Below are positions 17,474-26,084 of a DNA stretch of 64,000 nucleotides, in pieces. Source of the stretch: an uncultured Caldilineaceae bacterium (GTDB lineage: Bacteria; Chloroflexota; Anaerolineae; Caldilineales; Caldilineaceae). Position 1 is the stretch's first letter. Every line of letters begins with the position of its first letter. Below the pieces are notes generated by a model that saw nothing but the letters and a program-made list of their open reading frames with translations, ran no database searches and was not told the DNA's origin. Both the position numbers and the translations under genes were made by a program. The DNA is taken from contig OY282381.1 of NCBI GenBank assembly GCA_958295915.1, forward strand, positions 2,750,722-2,814,721. The letters run 5' to 3'.

Positions 17474-17772
17474 TTACGCCAGTAGAGGTATGTTTGCACG
17501 CCGAATACAGAGGTTATCACCAATCCGATGGCTGTCTGCCACCAGGGGGCCGACGCGTAGGACGTCTCCCGATTCAGCGTCACTCCCAGGCACAAAATGG
17601 TCAGGCTCAGGTTGAGGGGAAACAGGACACCGGGTAGCTTCCAATTGTGTCGCCAACTCTGGTTCAAGACACTGCGCTTCCAGTCATGATAACTGAACGT
17701 GGCCAGCGCGCCGGCCGCTCCCAATAGCCAGAGAAGGTCGATAAAGACAGCTTGAAAATCGATTCTTTCCAT
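17458..17772 (-). CDS. Small membrane protein, hypothetical
   Basis: 104 residues from ATG 17772 (MERIDFQAVFIDLLWLLGAAG). A TTG 57 bases upstream would give 123 residues; neither start has a clear ribosome-binding site. Three hydrophobic helices are predicted (about 8-27, 45-65, 77-96), with a WKLPGVLFPLNL loop. No family recognised. The stop codon and final residues are supplied by the family 1 repeat. Confidence 0.55.
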   Translation of the reverse strand: MERIDFQAVFIDLLWLLGAAGALATFSYHDWKRSVLNQSWRHNWKLPGVLFPLNLSLTILCLGVTLNRETSYASAPWWQTAIGLVITSVFGVQTYLYWRNRSDQ

Positions 17773-17856
17773 ATGCCGACAATGAGATCTGGCTTTGCCA
17801 GTGGCTTCAGTATATCCAATCTCAGCCAAAGCTTACTGTGACCCGCAGAGCAGGGC

Positions 17857-17895
17857 ACATCCCAAGATGGGGATGCGTTTCCGGTTTACCTCTGG
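17857..17895. repeat. Dispersed repeat (family 8)
   Basis: CATCCCAAGATGGGGATGCG followed by TTTCCGG...ACCTCTGG. Related sequences lie at 35400-35440 and 58383-58415, always intergenic. Confidence 0.55.
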
Positions 17896-17942
17896 TCGGC
17901 CCCCGGATTGGGCGCATCCTCTATCATCCTGCGAATCCTGAT

Positions 17943-20339
17943 TCAGCCAATCTGTTCCTCGCCCAGCCTGGCAGGCGAGACGCCTGCGTTCCCAGGACGC
18001 GCCATGCCGCGCCAGACCGTCTCCGGCGTCAAGGGAAGCGCATCATACCAGACGCCGAGCGCGTCGTGGAGAGCCGCGGCGATGGCCGGCGCTGTTGGAA
18101 TGAACGCCATCTCCCCCATGCCTCGCGCGCCCAGCGGGCCCTGTGGATCCGGCAGTTCCAGAATCACGGGCACGATTTCCTCGACGACATCGGCCACGCC
18201 CGGAATCAGATAGTCGCTCAGATGGGGTGTAAGGGTGCGCCCTTCCTTTTGCACATAGTTTTCCAGCAGCGTCCAGCCCACAGACTGGGCCACGGCCCCT
18301 TCGATCTGCCCCTCTACCTGCTGGGGATGGATCGCTCTGCCCACATCGTTCACGCTGATGAGCCGTTTGACCGTCACGTGCCCGGTCTCCCGATCGACCT
18401 CGACATCGGCTACCTGCGCGCAGTACCCGTAGGTAATATTCGGATCGCTGGCGCCTGTCTCCCGCTCGTAGGCTGTTGTTGGGCGCGGGTGATAGACGAA
18501 CTCGGCCCGGGCCGGTCGCTCCTCATCGCGCCACAAGGCCAGTGCCCGCTCGGCCGCGCCTTTGATGGCGTTGCCGGCCATAAACGTCATGCGGCTGGCG
18601 GAACTGCTGCCGCTGGAGCTGGTCACATCCGTGTCGGCCGCCTCCAGCTCCACCTGGGTGGGAGGCAGTCCCAGGATCTGCGCGGCCAGCAGCACAAAGG
18701 CCGTGTGCGCGCCCTGCCCCACCTCCGCGCCGACGCAGCCTAGCCGCGCCCGCTCAATCGTCGCCGCGCCGTGCAACTCTACCCACGCCGCGCAGTGTTC
18801 TGGGAAGCCCAGGCTGAAGCCGACGTTCTTGTAGCAGACAGCGATCCCCCGTCCATGCGCGATGCGGGCGCGGGAGGAATCGAGGGAAGTGGAGAGGGTT
18901 GAATGCGCCAATTCGGGCTTCGCGCCATGCGCAAAGGTTGTGGGCGCGCCACTGTAGGGCGCGACATCTGTCCTGTCTGGGCTGGCCTTAGGCTCGCCCC
19001 TACCGTGTCGATCGTATACTTTCCAATGTCGTCCGTCTTTCTGCCAGCCGCCGTGGCGCGCGGCCTCCGTCAACACATCTACCGCTGTGCAGCCGGCCGG
19101 TATAGGGCTGCCCGTAACCTGAATCGAACCGTCTTGCAAGAGGTTGCGCATACGCAGTTCGACCGGGTCCATGCCTAGTGCCTGCGCCAGTTTGTTCACC
19201 TGCATTTCAGCGGCGAAGTGACTCTGGGGCGCGCCGAAACCGCGAAAAGCCCCGCCTGGGCAGTTGTTGGTATACACCGTGCGCGCGTCCACATGCGCGT
19301 TCGGAATTGCATACGGCCCCAGGCACATCAAGGTGGCGTTGCCCAAGACCTCGGGGCTGGTATAGGCGTAGGCGCCGGCGTCACTGGTCACATCCATCTG
19401 CGCGGCGACGATCTTGCCGTCAGTGGTCGCCCCCCACTTCGCCTGGATGACAAACGGATGGCGTTTGTGGTGTCCGATTATCGACTCTTCCCGGCTCCAG
19501 ACCGTCTTGACCGGGCGGCCTGTTTTCCAGGCGGCCAGGGCCAGAGGGATCTGCACGGACATATCCTCTCGCCCGCCGAACGCGCCGCCGATGGCCGGGT
19601 AGCGCACGACGATCTGGCGCGGCGGCAGGCCCAAGGCATGGGCGATCTGCGTCTGGTCCTCGTGCATCCACTGGCCGGCGACGATCACTTCGATGCGGCC
19701 GTCCGCGCGCACGTGGGCCAGGCCGGCCTCCGGCTGCAGATAGGCGTGTTCCTGCGCATGGGTGCGGTAGGCGCTTTCGACGATCACATCCGCTTGGGCA
19801 AAGCCAGCGGCGATATCCCCGCGGCGCAAACGATAGGACAGCAGCAGATTTGAACGCCTCTCGCGCTCGCCGTAGGGAAAGCTGCTGAAGCGGTGCGGGT
19901 GGATGGGCGGGGCCTCAGCGGCCAGCGCTTGGCGTGGGTCGCTGATGACCGGCAGTTCCTCGTATTCGATTGTGAGCAACTGGGCCGCCGCCTCGGCTTG
20001 CGCCGCGCTCTCGGCCACAATCAAGGCCACGTGATCCCCTTCCCAGCGCACCACCTCTGCCTGGGGCGTGCTGCCCGGCCCGCACAGCACCGGCTGGTCG
20101 GCTATAAGCAGCCCGTATTCGTTCACCGGCACGTCTTGGGCCGTCAAAATGGCGATAATCCCATCCACGGCTGCGGCTCGGGTCGTGTCCAGATGGCTGA
20201 TGCGCGCGTGGGGTATGCCGGCGAACACGATCTTCAGCCACGCCTGATTGGGCAGGTCGATATCGCCGGGATAGGCTGCCTGCCCGCTCACCTTGGCGGC
20301 GGCGTCTATGCGGGGAAAACTGCTACCGGTTGCGCGCAT
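17943..20339 (-). CDS. Molybdenum hydroxylase large subunit (xanthine dehydrogenase/aldehyde oxidase family)
   Basis: 798 residues. ATG 20339 is chosen over a TTG three bases earlier; AGAGG lies about ten bases upstream. The hydroxylase fold is clear: the N-terminal a/b hammerhead ([18 protein letters not shown]), the molybdopterin loops [10 protein letters not shown] and [11 protein letters not shown], and near the end [10 protein letters not shown], where the Glu is the expected catalytic base. It binds Mo-cofactor and oxidises a heterocycle or aldehyde; substrate is unknown. It works with the FAD/2Fe-2S fusion encoded at 21791-23314 in the same direction, with an acyltransferase and GNAT gene between. 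The linker near 18943-18965 and the C-terminus ([14 protein letters not shown]) are encoded by dispersed repeats. Confidence 0.9.
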   Translation of the reverse strand: MRATGSSFPRIDAAAKVSGQAAYPGDIDLPNQAWLKIVFAGIPHARISHLDTTRAAAVDGIIAILTAQDVPVNEYGLLIADQPVLCGPGSTPQAEVVRWEGDHVALIVAESAAQAEAAAQLLTIEYEELPVISDPRQALAAEAPPIHPHRFSSFPYGERERRSNLLLSYRLRRGDIAAGFAQADVIVESAYRTHAQEHAYLQPEAGLAHVRADGRIEVIVAGQWMHEDQTQIAHALGLPPRQIVVRYPAIGGAFGGREDMSVQIPLALAAWKTGRPVKTVWSREESIIGHHKRHPFVIQAKWGATTDGKIVAAQMDVTSDAGAYAYTSPEVLGNATLMCLGPYAIPNAHVDARTVYTNNCPGGAFRGFGAPQSHFAAEMQVNKLAQALGMDPVELRMRNLLQDGSIQVTGSPIPAGCTAVDVLTEAARHGGWQKDGRHWKVYDRHGRGEPKASPDRTDVAPYSGAPTTFAHGAKPELAHSTLSTSLDSSRARIAHGRGIAVCYKNVGFSLGFPEHCAAWVELHGAATIERARLGCVGAEVGQGAHTAFVLLAAQILGLPPTQVELEAADTDVTSSSGSSSASRMTFMAGNAIKGAAERALALWRDEERPARAEFVYHPRPTTAYERETGASDPNITYGYCAQVADVEVDRETGHVTVKRLISVNDVGRAIHPQQVEGQIEGAVAQSVGWTLLENYVQKEGRTLTPHLSDYLIPGVADVVEEIVPVILELPDPQGPLGARGMGEMAFIPTAPAIAAALHDALGVWYDALPLTPETVWRGMARPGNAGVSPARLGEEQIG
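17969..17999. repeat. Dispersed repeat (family 7) at a gene end
   Basis: TGGCAGGCGAGACGCCTGCG followed by TTCCCAGGA. It matches the intergenic copy at 3029-3058. Here it forms the 3' end of the hydroxylase gene and encodes GNAGVSPAR. Confidence 0.7.
18943..18965. repeat. Palindromic coding insert (family 5)
   Basis: GGCGCGCC-ACTGTA-GGGCGCG, read in frame on the minus strand as APYSGAP inside the hydroxylase. Copies at 43293-43317 and 49262-49284 are also inside genes. Confidence 0.65.
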
Positions 20340-20360
20340 CAAAACAGAACCTCTTGTATG

Positions 20361-20430
20361 GAAGTGAGGGAAGAGTTGAGAAGAGTGAGAAACGATGTAG
20401 CGCTCTTTCCTATTCTCTCTCTTCTCGCAA
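20361..20430. repeat. Purine/pyrimidine-rich dispersed repeat (family 2)
   Basis: A GAGGGAAGAGTTGAGAAGAG arm and a TATTCTCTCTCTTCTCGC arm flank a GTAGCGCTC centre. The two arms can pair into a long hairpin between the acyltransferase and the hydroxylase. Confidence 0.55.
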
Positions 20431-20434
20431 TACG

Positions 20435-21040
20435 CTAGGCGCGCTCTGGATGCCGGGGGGTGATCCCACGGCAGAAGGCCTGCATCTCCTCGATCTGCGC
20501 CTCGATTGCGCCGGTCGGCTCGTATGTTGGGCCGATACCCACGACCTGTCGGGCAAAGTCAGCATAGGCCAGGGTGATGGGGGTGTTGGTCGCCACCGCG
20601 ATGCGGTAGAAGCCGGTCTTCCAGCGCGGTACTTTTTGGCGCGTTCCCTCCGGCGTGATGATCAACACGAATTTCTCGTTGCGGTTCATTTCGTCGCTGA
20701 TCCGCTGCACCAGATTGCCGGGCGCTTCGCGATTCACAGGCACGCCGCCCATCCAGCGCATGAGACCGCCCAGGGGATGATTGAAGGATTCTCTTTTGGC
20801 CATCCAGCGGCCATCCAGCCCGGTGACCAAGAAAAACCCCATCACCAGCACCGCATCCCACCTGGATGTGTGCGGCGCGCTGACCACCACCAGCTTGGGC
20901 AGGTCGGGAAACTGCCCCTCGATGCGCCAGCCGCTCAGCTTGAATGACAACCTGCCACAAAAGCGGGTCAGCCAATTGCCCCGCCGCGGCAGAGACGGCG
21001 ACAGGACCGTATCCGCGCCGGGAATGTCGATCAGCCGCAA
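20435..21040 (-). CDS. 1-acyl-sn-glycerol-3-phosphate acyltransferase (PlsC-like)
   Basis: 201 residues. The acyltransferase motifs are in order: HTSRWD (HX4D, about residue 57), a central glycine-arginine region around GGVPVNRE, and EGTR (about 130). This short bacterial form transfers an acyl chain to lysophosphatidic acid or a related lysolipid at the membrane. It lies between the two hydroxylase genes in the same direction, which looks like chance operon membership. The ATG at 21040 follows AGGAGGTGATC, a strong ribosome-binding site. Confidence 0.85.
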   Translation of the reverse strand: MRLIDIPGADTVLSPSLPRRGNWLTRFCGRLSFKLSGWRIEGQFPDLPKLVVVSAPHTSRWDAVLVMGFFLVTGLDGRWMAKRESFNHPLGGLMRWMGGVPVNREAPGNLVQRISDEMNRNEKFVLIITPEGTRQKVPRWKTGFYRIAVATNTPITLAYADFARQVVGIGPTYEPTGAIEAQIEEMQAFCRGITPRHPERA

Positions 21041-21075
21041 CGATCACCTCCTGTTGAGACACGGTAGGGGCAACT

Positions 21076-21192
21076 GCAGTGGCCAGTGATCGGTAGTCAG
21101 TGGCCAGTAGTCAGTGAACTGCAGTTACTCGAAACGAAAAACCAGAAACGGCAGCTGCGATTTCTGGCCACTAGCCCCTGGTCACTGTAGTT
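21076..21192. repeat. Dispersed gene-end repeat (family 1), long copy
   Basis: Two blocks: CAGTGGCCAGTGATCGGTAG...CTGCAGTTACTCG, and GATTTCTGGCCACTAGCCCC...GGTCACTGTAG. The second covers the stop codon and the final codons (TTQLQ) of the GNAT gene. The blocks are in opposite orientation and can pair. Confidence 0.75.
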
Positions 21193-21751
21193 GCGTTGTT
21201 TGGTTATAGATACGAAACCCTCTCTTCTGATAATTGGGCAATGCCGCCGGATGATCGAGCGTGCAGGTGTGCACCCAGACCCGCGGCGCGCCGAACGCCC
21301 AGGCCCGACGGATGGCCTCTGTCAACAGCGCGCCGCCTGTTCCCTGCCCGATGAATGGCGGCAACAGACCGAAATAGACCAGTTCGACATTCTGATTATC
21401 AGGATTCGATGTCGTCGACTTGGCCTCAGAAGGGTCGGTTGGCGTCCGTGACACACCGTCCTGTTTTTCCAGCTCAAAATAGCCAGCCGGCGTCTCGCGC
21501 ACGTAGCCAATCCATGTCTGCAATTGGGGCCGCTCCAGCCAGGCCAGCCACTGCTCATCCGTCCAGCGCAGACGGTCCGTCCAGGAATGGGCCTGCCCCA
21601 CCTGTTCATAGAAAAAACGATTCAGCGCCGGATAGGCGAGCTCTGCCCGGCGGACGGCAAAGGGGTGTCCTGGCAGACGCGCCGGCCGCAGTTGGGCCGG
21701 GCTGGTCATCTCCAGATAATAGGTTGTAACTTCGGTTGCGGTAGACTCCAT
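21182..21751 (-). CDS. GNAT family N-acetyltransferase
   Basis: 189 residues. The C-terminal half has the GNAT pattern: beta strand VELVYFGLLPPFIGQGTGGALLTEAI with the pyrophosphate-binding G-x-G-T-G turn, then VWVHTCTLDHPAALPNYQKRGF, the usual strand and helix after motif A. The N-terminal half is longer than average. The acceptor is unknown. The last codons and the stop lie in the family 1 repeat. Confidence 0.8.
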   Translation of the reverse strand: MESTATEVTTYYLEMTSPAQLRPARLPGHPFAVRRAELAYPALNRFFYEQVGQAHSWTDRLRWTDEQWLAWLERPQLQTWIGYVRETPAGYFELEKQDGVSRTPTDPSEAKSTTSNPDNQNVELVYFGLLPPFIGQGTGGALLTEAIRRAWAFGAPRVWVHTCTLDHPAALPNYQKRGFRIYNQTTQLQ

Positions 21752-21767
21752 ACAAATCAGAAGTGAG

Positions 21768-21825
21768 AGCGTAGAAGAGTGACCCCCCTCTTACTCCTCA
21801 CTTCTCTCTCCTCTCTTCTTGTCTA
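21768..21825. repeat. Purine/pyrimidine-rich dispersed repeat (family 2)
   Basis: AGAGTGACCCCCCTCTTACT and CCTCACTTCTCTCTCCTCTC. It overlaps the 3' end of the FAD/2Fe-2S gene, giving its last residues (KKRGERSEE). Confidence 0.55.
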
Positions 21826-23314
21826 TTTGCCCGGCAGCCACCACCGCATCCAGAATTTTGCGATAGCCGGTGCAACGGCACAGGTTGCCTGTGAGCGCCT
21901 CTTGGGCCTCAGATCGGCTCGGGCGTGGGCGCTCCGCCAGCAGAGACAAGGCGGACATCACGAAGCCGGGGGTGCAGTAACCGCACTGGACAGCGTCGCT
22001 ATCGATCAGGGCTTGCTGCACAGTGTGCAACAGATCCCCATCAGCCAGCCCCTCGACGGTCACCACTTCGCTGCCGGCGGCCCGCTCCGCCGGGATCAGG
22101 CAGGCCATGACCGCCATGCCATCGAGAAGCACGGTGCAGGCCCCGCATTCACCCTCCGCGCAGCCCTCCTTCACACCTATGAAGCCCGCTGCCCGCAGAC
22201 TGTTCAGGAGGGTCATTTTGCCGGCAAGCTCGACCGTCGCGCCGTTGACGGTTGCGTGTCGAGGGGGACGTGGCGTTTCCGCCGGCGCCGAGCTACAGTG
22301 GTCGGCACTAGCCACTGGGGTTTTCTCTCTCCTCGCCGCTGGATCGCCGCGGCCCTGTAAAACCGGCCAGTGGCCTTGCGTATCGCCCCACAGCGTCACT
22401 GGTGTGGCCAGCCAGCCATCCCGCTCCCGCCCGTCGCGTAGTTGGCGCAGCAGGCGGGCGACGAGCATCTCCACCATTGCCGAGCGGTATGCCGCGCTGC
22501 CGCGCGTGTCGTCGATTGGGCGCGCGCGCGCGGCAGCCAGGCGCGCCGCCTCGACAATCGTCGCTTCCGTCAGCGATCTGCCTGTCAGAAATGCTTCGGC
22601 ATCTGTCGCCCGCACGACCGTCGGCGCCACCGCGCCCAGCGCAATGGCCGCATGAGCTATCTCCGCTGTCTGCCAGTCCTCTGCGGCGCAGGCGAGGGAA
22701 GCGGCTACGCTGAGGACGCTGATCGCCTGGGCCCGGCGCAGCCCCAGCTTGATGAAATTGCCCCGTCGTTGGGACGCGGGCAGGGGAATTGAAATGCGCG
22801 TAAGCAGCTCATCCGCGGCCAGATCCACCTGACGGAAGCCGCTGCAGAACTGCGCCAGCGGCAGCGTGCGGCTGCCTCGCGCCAGGCTGGCCACGCTTAC
22901 ACTGGCATCCAGGGCCAGCAATGGCACAATGGTGTCGTTGGCTGGGCTGGCAGTGATGAGATTGCCGGCGACGGTCGCCCGGTTGCGAATCTGCGGCGCG
23001 CCTACCTCCCAGCAGGCCCGCGCCAGAGGGAAGGCCCGCTCTACGATCAGCCGGCTACGCACGCACTGGTTATGGGTAACCAGGGGTCCCAAATGCAGCG
23101 CGCCCTCTTCTTCCCAAATCTGCGTCAGCCCCGGGATTCGCGTCAGATCGATCAGACCCACCTGGCTGCTGTCCGGGTTGGTCACAGGGCTGCCTCGCAT
23201 CAATTCGACCAGGAGATCTGTGCCGCCGGCGATAAAGCGGGCGGCGTTACCATGGTCCGCCTTCAATTGCAGAGCGTGCCTGAGTGTGGTGGGGGATGCA
23301 TAGAAACGGTACAT
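21791..23314 (-). CDS. Fused FAD-binding and 2Fe-2S subunit of molybdenum hydroxylase
   Basis: 507 residues from ATG 23314 (MYRFYASPTTL). An in-frame upstream extension has no support. Residues 1-285 are the CoxM/XdhB-type FAD domain (FIAGGTDLLVEL; GAPQIRNRATVAGNLITASP). Residues 350-500 are the CoxS/XdhC-type iron-sulfur subunit: CAEGECGACTV for the plant-type cluster, then QCGYCTPGFV and GNLCRCTGY for the second cluster. FAD first and Fe-S second is the reverse of the classical eukaryotic XDH order. The linker (REKTPVASADHCSSAPAETP region) is encoded by dispersed repeats (22284-22340), suggesting that two adjacent genes fused through a read-through intergenic repeat. Electrons pass from the Mo subunit through the clusters to FAD. 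Confidence 0.88.
   Translation of the reverse strand: MYRFYASPTTLRHALQLKADHGNAARFIAGGTDLLVELMRGSPVTNPDSSQVGLIDLTRIPGLTQIWEEEGALHLGPLVTHNQCVRSRLIVERAFPLARACWEVGAPQIRNRATVAGNLITASPANDTIVPLLALDASVSVASLARGSRTLPLAQFCSGFRQVDLAADELLTRISIPLPASQRRGNFIKLGLRRAQAISVLSVAASLACAAEDWQTAEIAHAAIALGAVAPTVVRATDAEAFLTGRSLTEATIVEAARLAAARARPIDDTRGSAAYRSAMVEMLVARLLRQLRDGRERDGWLATPVTLWGDTQGHWPVLQGRGDPAARREKTPVASADHCSSAPAETPRPPRHATVNGATVELAGKMTLLNSLRAAGFIGVKEGCAEGECGACTVLLDGMAVMACLIPAERAAGSEVVTVEGLADGDLLHTVQQALIDSDAVQCGYCTPGFVMSALSLLAERPRPSRSEAQEALTGNLCRCTGYRKILDAVVAAGQIDKKRGERSEE
22284..22340. repeat. Dispersed repeats (families 1 and 2) read as a domain linker
   Basis: GTGGTCGGCACTAGCCACTG (family 1) runs directly into GGGTTTTCTCTCTCCTCGCC (family 2). 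Both families are otherwise mostly intergenic or at gene ends. Here they lie between the FAD and 2Fe-2S coding parts and are open in the used frame. Confidence 0.65.
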
Positions 23315-23324
23315 GGCTGTGAAG

Positions 23325-23493
23325 TTAAAACCCGTTTGCAAACGTATCGATCATCAGTTTCACATTGCCCAGGGTGTAGAGAATCGGGCAGGCGGCGCCG
23401 GTGTCCATATATTCCCGAACTTTCTTTTTCACGTCGTCCGGCGTGCCGCTGGCGATGATGTATGCGCATTGTACACCTGCCAGAAAATAGTGT
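23325..23493 (-). pseudogene. Luciferase-like (LLM) flavin oxidoreductase, C-terminal remnant
   Basis: The minus-strand frame reads from a TGA through [23 protein letters not shown]... to DTFANGF and a TAA at 23325-23327. The [15 protein letters not shown] pattern is the C-terminal helix region of LLM-class monooxygenases, many of which use F420. There is no start codon, and an in-frame stop lies just upstream, so it is a remnant. It lies beside the F420 genes. Confidence 0.55.
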
Positions 23494-23496
23494 CAA

Positions 23497-23545
23497 AACG
23501 GCAGTGACCAGGGGCAAAAGGGCAGTGGCTACTGATCACTGGTGT
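23497..23545. repeat. Dispersed gene-end repeat (family 1)
   Basis: GGCAGTGACCAGGGGCAAAAG and GGCAGTGGCTACTGATCACTGG, directly adjoining the LLM remnant and upstream of the nitroreductase. Confidence 0.65.
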
Positions 23546-23582
23546 TTTCGGCTCGCGCCGGTCCGTGCTATACTGCCGTGCG

Positions 23583-24203
23583 ATGCAAAAACAGCAATTC
23601 GGCAATGAATGGTTTTGGAGGCTTGTCCGTGGGCGCAGGTCTGTCCGCCGCTACAGGTCTGACCCAATCTCGCGTTCGCTGCTGGCAAAGCTGTTGACGG
23701 CCGCAATATGGGCCCCTTCGGCTCACAACCGCCAGCCCTGGCGTTTTTGTGTGGTATCCACCGAACCGGCCAAACACAACCTGAGCGCGCGCATGGGCGC
23801 GCGCTGGCGCGCAGACCTGACTGCAGACGGAGTCGACCCCGCATTGATCGAACGACGGCTGCGCATCAGCCACCAGCGCATCAGCGGCGCTCCTGCGCTG
23901 GTGGTGGCTTCCGTTTCGCTGGAAGAGATGGACGATTATCCGGATCGACGGCGTCAGGAGGCCGAATGGCTGATGGCGGTGCAAAGCACGGCCCTGGCTT
24001 GCCAGAATCTACTTCTGGCGGCCCACCAGTACGGCTTGGCCGCCTGCTGGATGTGCGCGCCCCTGTTCGTTCCGGATCTGGTGCGGGATGCGCTGGCTCT
24101 GCCGGACACATGGCATCCCCAAGCCCTGATCACACTGGGTTACGCCGCCGAAGAGAAGCAACGGGAGCGGCTTCCGCTGGCGGAGCGGGTGATCTGGCGC
24201 TAA
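23583..24203 (+). CDS. Nitroreductase family protein, probably linked to F420 maturation
   Basis: 206 residues from ATG 23583; a GTG at 23565 is less likely. FMN-binding nitroreductase features: [12 protein letters not shown] at the N-terminus, [12 protein letters not shown], and near the end [18 protein letters not shown] and [21 protein letters not shown]. The last pattern matches the C-terminal nitroreductase half of FbiB, which reduces dehydro-F420. It lies immediately upstream of cofD and cofC in the same direction, supporting a role in F420 biosynthesis. The glutamyl ligase is not in this window. Its stop abuts a family 1 repeat. Confidence 0.8.
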   Translation: MQKQQFGNEWFWRLVRGRRSVRRYRSDPISRSLLAKLLTAAIWAPSAHNRQPWRFCVVSTEPAKHNLSARMGARWRADLTADGVDPALIERRLRISHQRISGAPALVVASVSLEEMDDYPDRRRQEAEWLMAVQSTALACQNLLLAAHQYGLAACWMCAPLFVPDLVRDALALPDTWHPQALITLGYAAEEKQRERLPLAERVIWR

Positions 24204-24206
24204 CTG

Positions 24207-24290
24207 CAAACTGCAGTGACCGGTGGCTAGCGGCCAGAAACTGCAGTTACTGGCTACTGATCCCTGGCTACTGGCAACTGTTTTTGCCCG
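24207..24290. repeat. Dispersed gene-end repeat (family 1)
   Basis: TGCAGTGACCGGTGGCTAGC, GGCCAGAAACTGCAGTTACTGG and a third CTACTGATCCCTGGCTACTGG block, between the nitroreductase and cofD. Confidence 0.7.
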
Positions 24291-24328
24291 CCCTGGGCAA
24301 CCACTACTGAAGTGAAAAGGAGAAACCC

Positions 24329-25264
24329 TTGCGTATTGTGGCCCTGGCCGGTGGCGTCGGCGGAGCCAAATTCGCGGCCGGCTTGCAGGCCGACCTGCCC
24401 CCGGGCGCGCTGACGGTCATCGTCAACACAGGCGACGATTTTGAGCATTGGGGCCTGCCTATCTGCCCGGACATCGACACGGTTCTGTACGGTCTGGCCG
24501 GCGTCGACAATCCGCAAACCGGCTGGGGACGGGCCGCTGAATCCTGGGCTGTGCTGACGGAAATGGAACGCCTGGGCGCGGAGCGCTGGTTTCGGCTGGG
24601 CGACAAGGACTTGGCGCTGCATCTGCGCCGTAGCCAATGGCTGCGCCAATCGCTCTCTCTCACCGAGGTCACCGATCGCCTGCGGCGCATCCTGGGCGTG
24701 CCCTCCCGCATTCTGCCGATGAGCGACGACCCTGTGCGCACGCTCGTGCATACGGATGAGGGGGATCTGCCTTTTCAGGAGTATTTCGTGCGCCGACGCT
24801 GCGAACCGACCTTTCTGTCCCTGACATATATCGGCGCGGCCAGCGCGACCCTCTCCCCGGAAGTGGCAGAAGCGTTCAGGACGGCCGCGCAGATCATCAT
24901 CTGTCCCAGCAATCCCTATCTGAGTGTGGATCCGATTCTGTCTGTGCCTGGCCTGCGGGATCTGGCGCGGGAAAGTCCTGCCTCGGTGGTGGCTATCAGC
25001 CCGATTGTCGGAGGGCAGGCCGTGAAGGGGCCGGCCGCCAAAATGATGCGCGAGATGGGGGCGTCGGTCAGCCCGCTGACCGTCGTCGATCACTTCGCTG
25101 ATCTGCTGGATGGCTTCGTCATCGACGAGCAGGACAGCGCCCTGGCCGAGGCCGTACTCCTGCCGACGCTGGTGACGGACACAATTATGACCGATCTGCC
25201 GTCCAAACGGCGTCTGGCTGAGGAGGTTCTGCGCTTCAACCAGGGCCTGCAGACGGTTGAATAG
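24329..25264 (+). CDS. cofD: 2-phospho-L-lactate transferase (CofD/FbiA)
   Basis: 311 residues. TTG start, supported by AAAGGAG seven bases upstream. The fold signature is clear: IVALAGGVGGAKFAAGL at the N-terminus, VNTGDDFEHWGLPICPDIDTVLY, and SNPYLSVDPIL and ISPIVGGQAVKGPAAKMM further on. It joins the phospholactyl or phosphoenolpyruvyl group from the CofC product to the deazaflavin Fo to make F420-0 or dehydro-F420-0. It is cytosolic and in a group with the nitroreductase and cofC. Confidence 0.95.
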   Translation: MRIVALAGGVGGAKFAAGLQADLPPGALTVIVNTGDDFEHWGLPICPDIDTVLYGLAGVDNPQTGWGRAAESWAVLTEMERLGAERWFRLGDKDLALHLRRSQWLRQSLSLTEVTDRLRRILGVPSRILPMSDDPVRTLVHTDEGDLPFQEYFVRRRCEPTFLSLTYIGAASATLSPEVAEAFRTAAQIIICPSNPYLSVDPILSVPGLRDLARESPASVVAISPIVGGQAVKGPAAKMMREMGASVSPLTVVDHFADLLDGFVIDEQDSALAEAVLLPTLVTDTIMTDLPSKRRLAEEVLRFNQGLQTVE

Positions 25265-25265
25265 A

Positions 25266-25312
25266 ACGCCAAGACGCAGATGCCGCGTCTTGGCGACATT
25301 GCGTTTCTTTTC
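25266..25312. repeat. ACGCAA-rich dispersed repeat (family 3)
   Basis: ACGCCAAGACGCAGATGCCG then CGTCTTGGCGACATTGCGTT. The halves are partly self-complementary. Related blocks lie at about 32110, 35462, 38700, 40305, 46200, 57225 and 61650. Confidence 0.6.
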
Positions 25313-25385
25313 AAAACGTATCCATCGAGACGCCGAACCGATCTGGGACGCTAGCTCCGATGACACCCGAGAATCCGGACAGCGT

Positions 25386-26084
25386 ATGAACGTATGGGCG
25401 ATCGTGCCGGTCAAGCCCTTTGCCGAGGGCAAAAGCCGTCTGGCCGGCTATGTCTCTCCCCAGGAACGGCACACCCTGAACCGCGATCTCCTCACTCGAA
25501 CACTGCGCGCCATTCGCCTGGCCCATGTCACCGCTGGGACCGTTGTCGTCAGCCGGGATAGGGGCGCGCTGGCCATGGCCGAACAGGCGGGGATCTATGC
25601 GCTGGCCGAAGATCTGATTGCCGAGACCCCGCTGCCTCCCATGTATGGCTCGGATGGCGGACCCGCCCATGCGCCTTGGGCATCCGCGCGCAGCCGAGTT
25701 GAAACCGGGCCTGAATTGCAGCTCAACGCTGCCCTGACACAGGCCGCCAGCTACGTTGTTGCGCGGGGGGCAAGCGCTGTTCTGATTTTGCCTACGGATA
25801 TGCCCACTCTGACGGTCCAGGATGTGCAAGCGATGGCATCTCCACGCGGCCGAGAACCGCAGATCATCATCGCTCCTAGCCGTGACGGCGGCACCAACGC
25901 GCTTTTTCTGCAACCGGCGCAGGCCATACCCTTCGCCTTCGGTCGGGGGAGTTTTCGGCGCCACCAGCGCCTGGCTGAAGAAGCGGACATCCCCGTGCGG
26001 GTTGTCGAATCGGCCTCTTTGGCCTTCGATGTCGATCTGCCAGAAGATTACGACAGAGCTTCCGACCCGCAGGCGGAGCGATAG
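25386..26084 (+). CDS. cofC: 2-phospholactate/phosphoenolpyruvate guanylyltransferase (CofC)
   Basis: 232 residues from ATG 25386 (MNVWAIVPVKPFAEGKSRLAG). The preceding open frame lies in a repeat and is not part of the gene. VPVKPFAEGKSRL is the nucleotide-binding loop of the family; LILPTDMPTLT and APSRDGGTNALFL are the other hallmarks. It activates 2-phospholactate or PEP with GTP for CofD. The 3' end overlaps the convergent Cas4-like gene by 37 bases. Confidence 0.93.
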   Translation: MNVWAIVPVKPFAEGKSRLAGYVSPQERHTLNRDLLTRTLRAIRLAHVTAGTVVVSRDRGALAMAEQAGIYALAEDLIAETPLPPMYGSDGGPAHAPWASARSRVETGPELQLNAALTQAASYVVARGASAVLILPTDMPTLTVQDVQAMASPRGREPQIIIAPSRDGGTNALFLQPAQAIPFAFGRGSFRRHQRLAEEADIPVRVVESASLAFDVDLPEDYDRASDPQAER

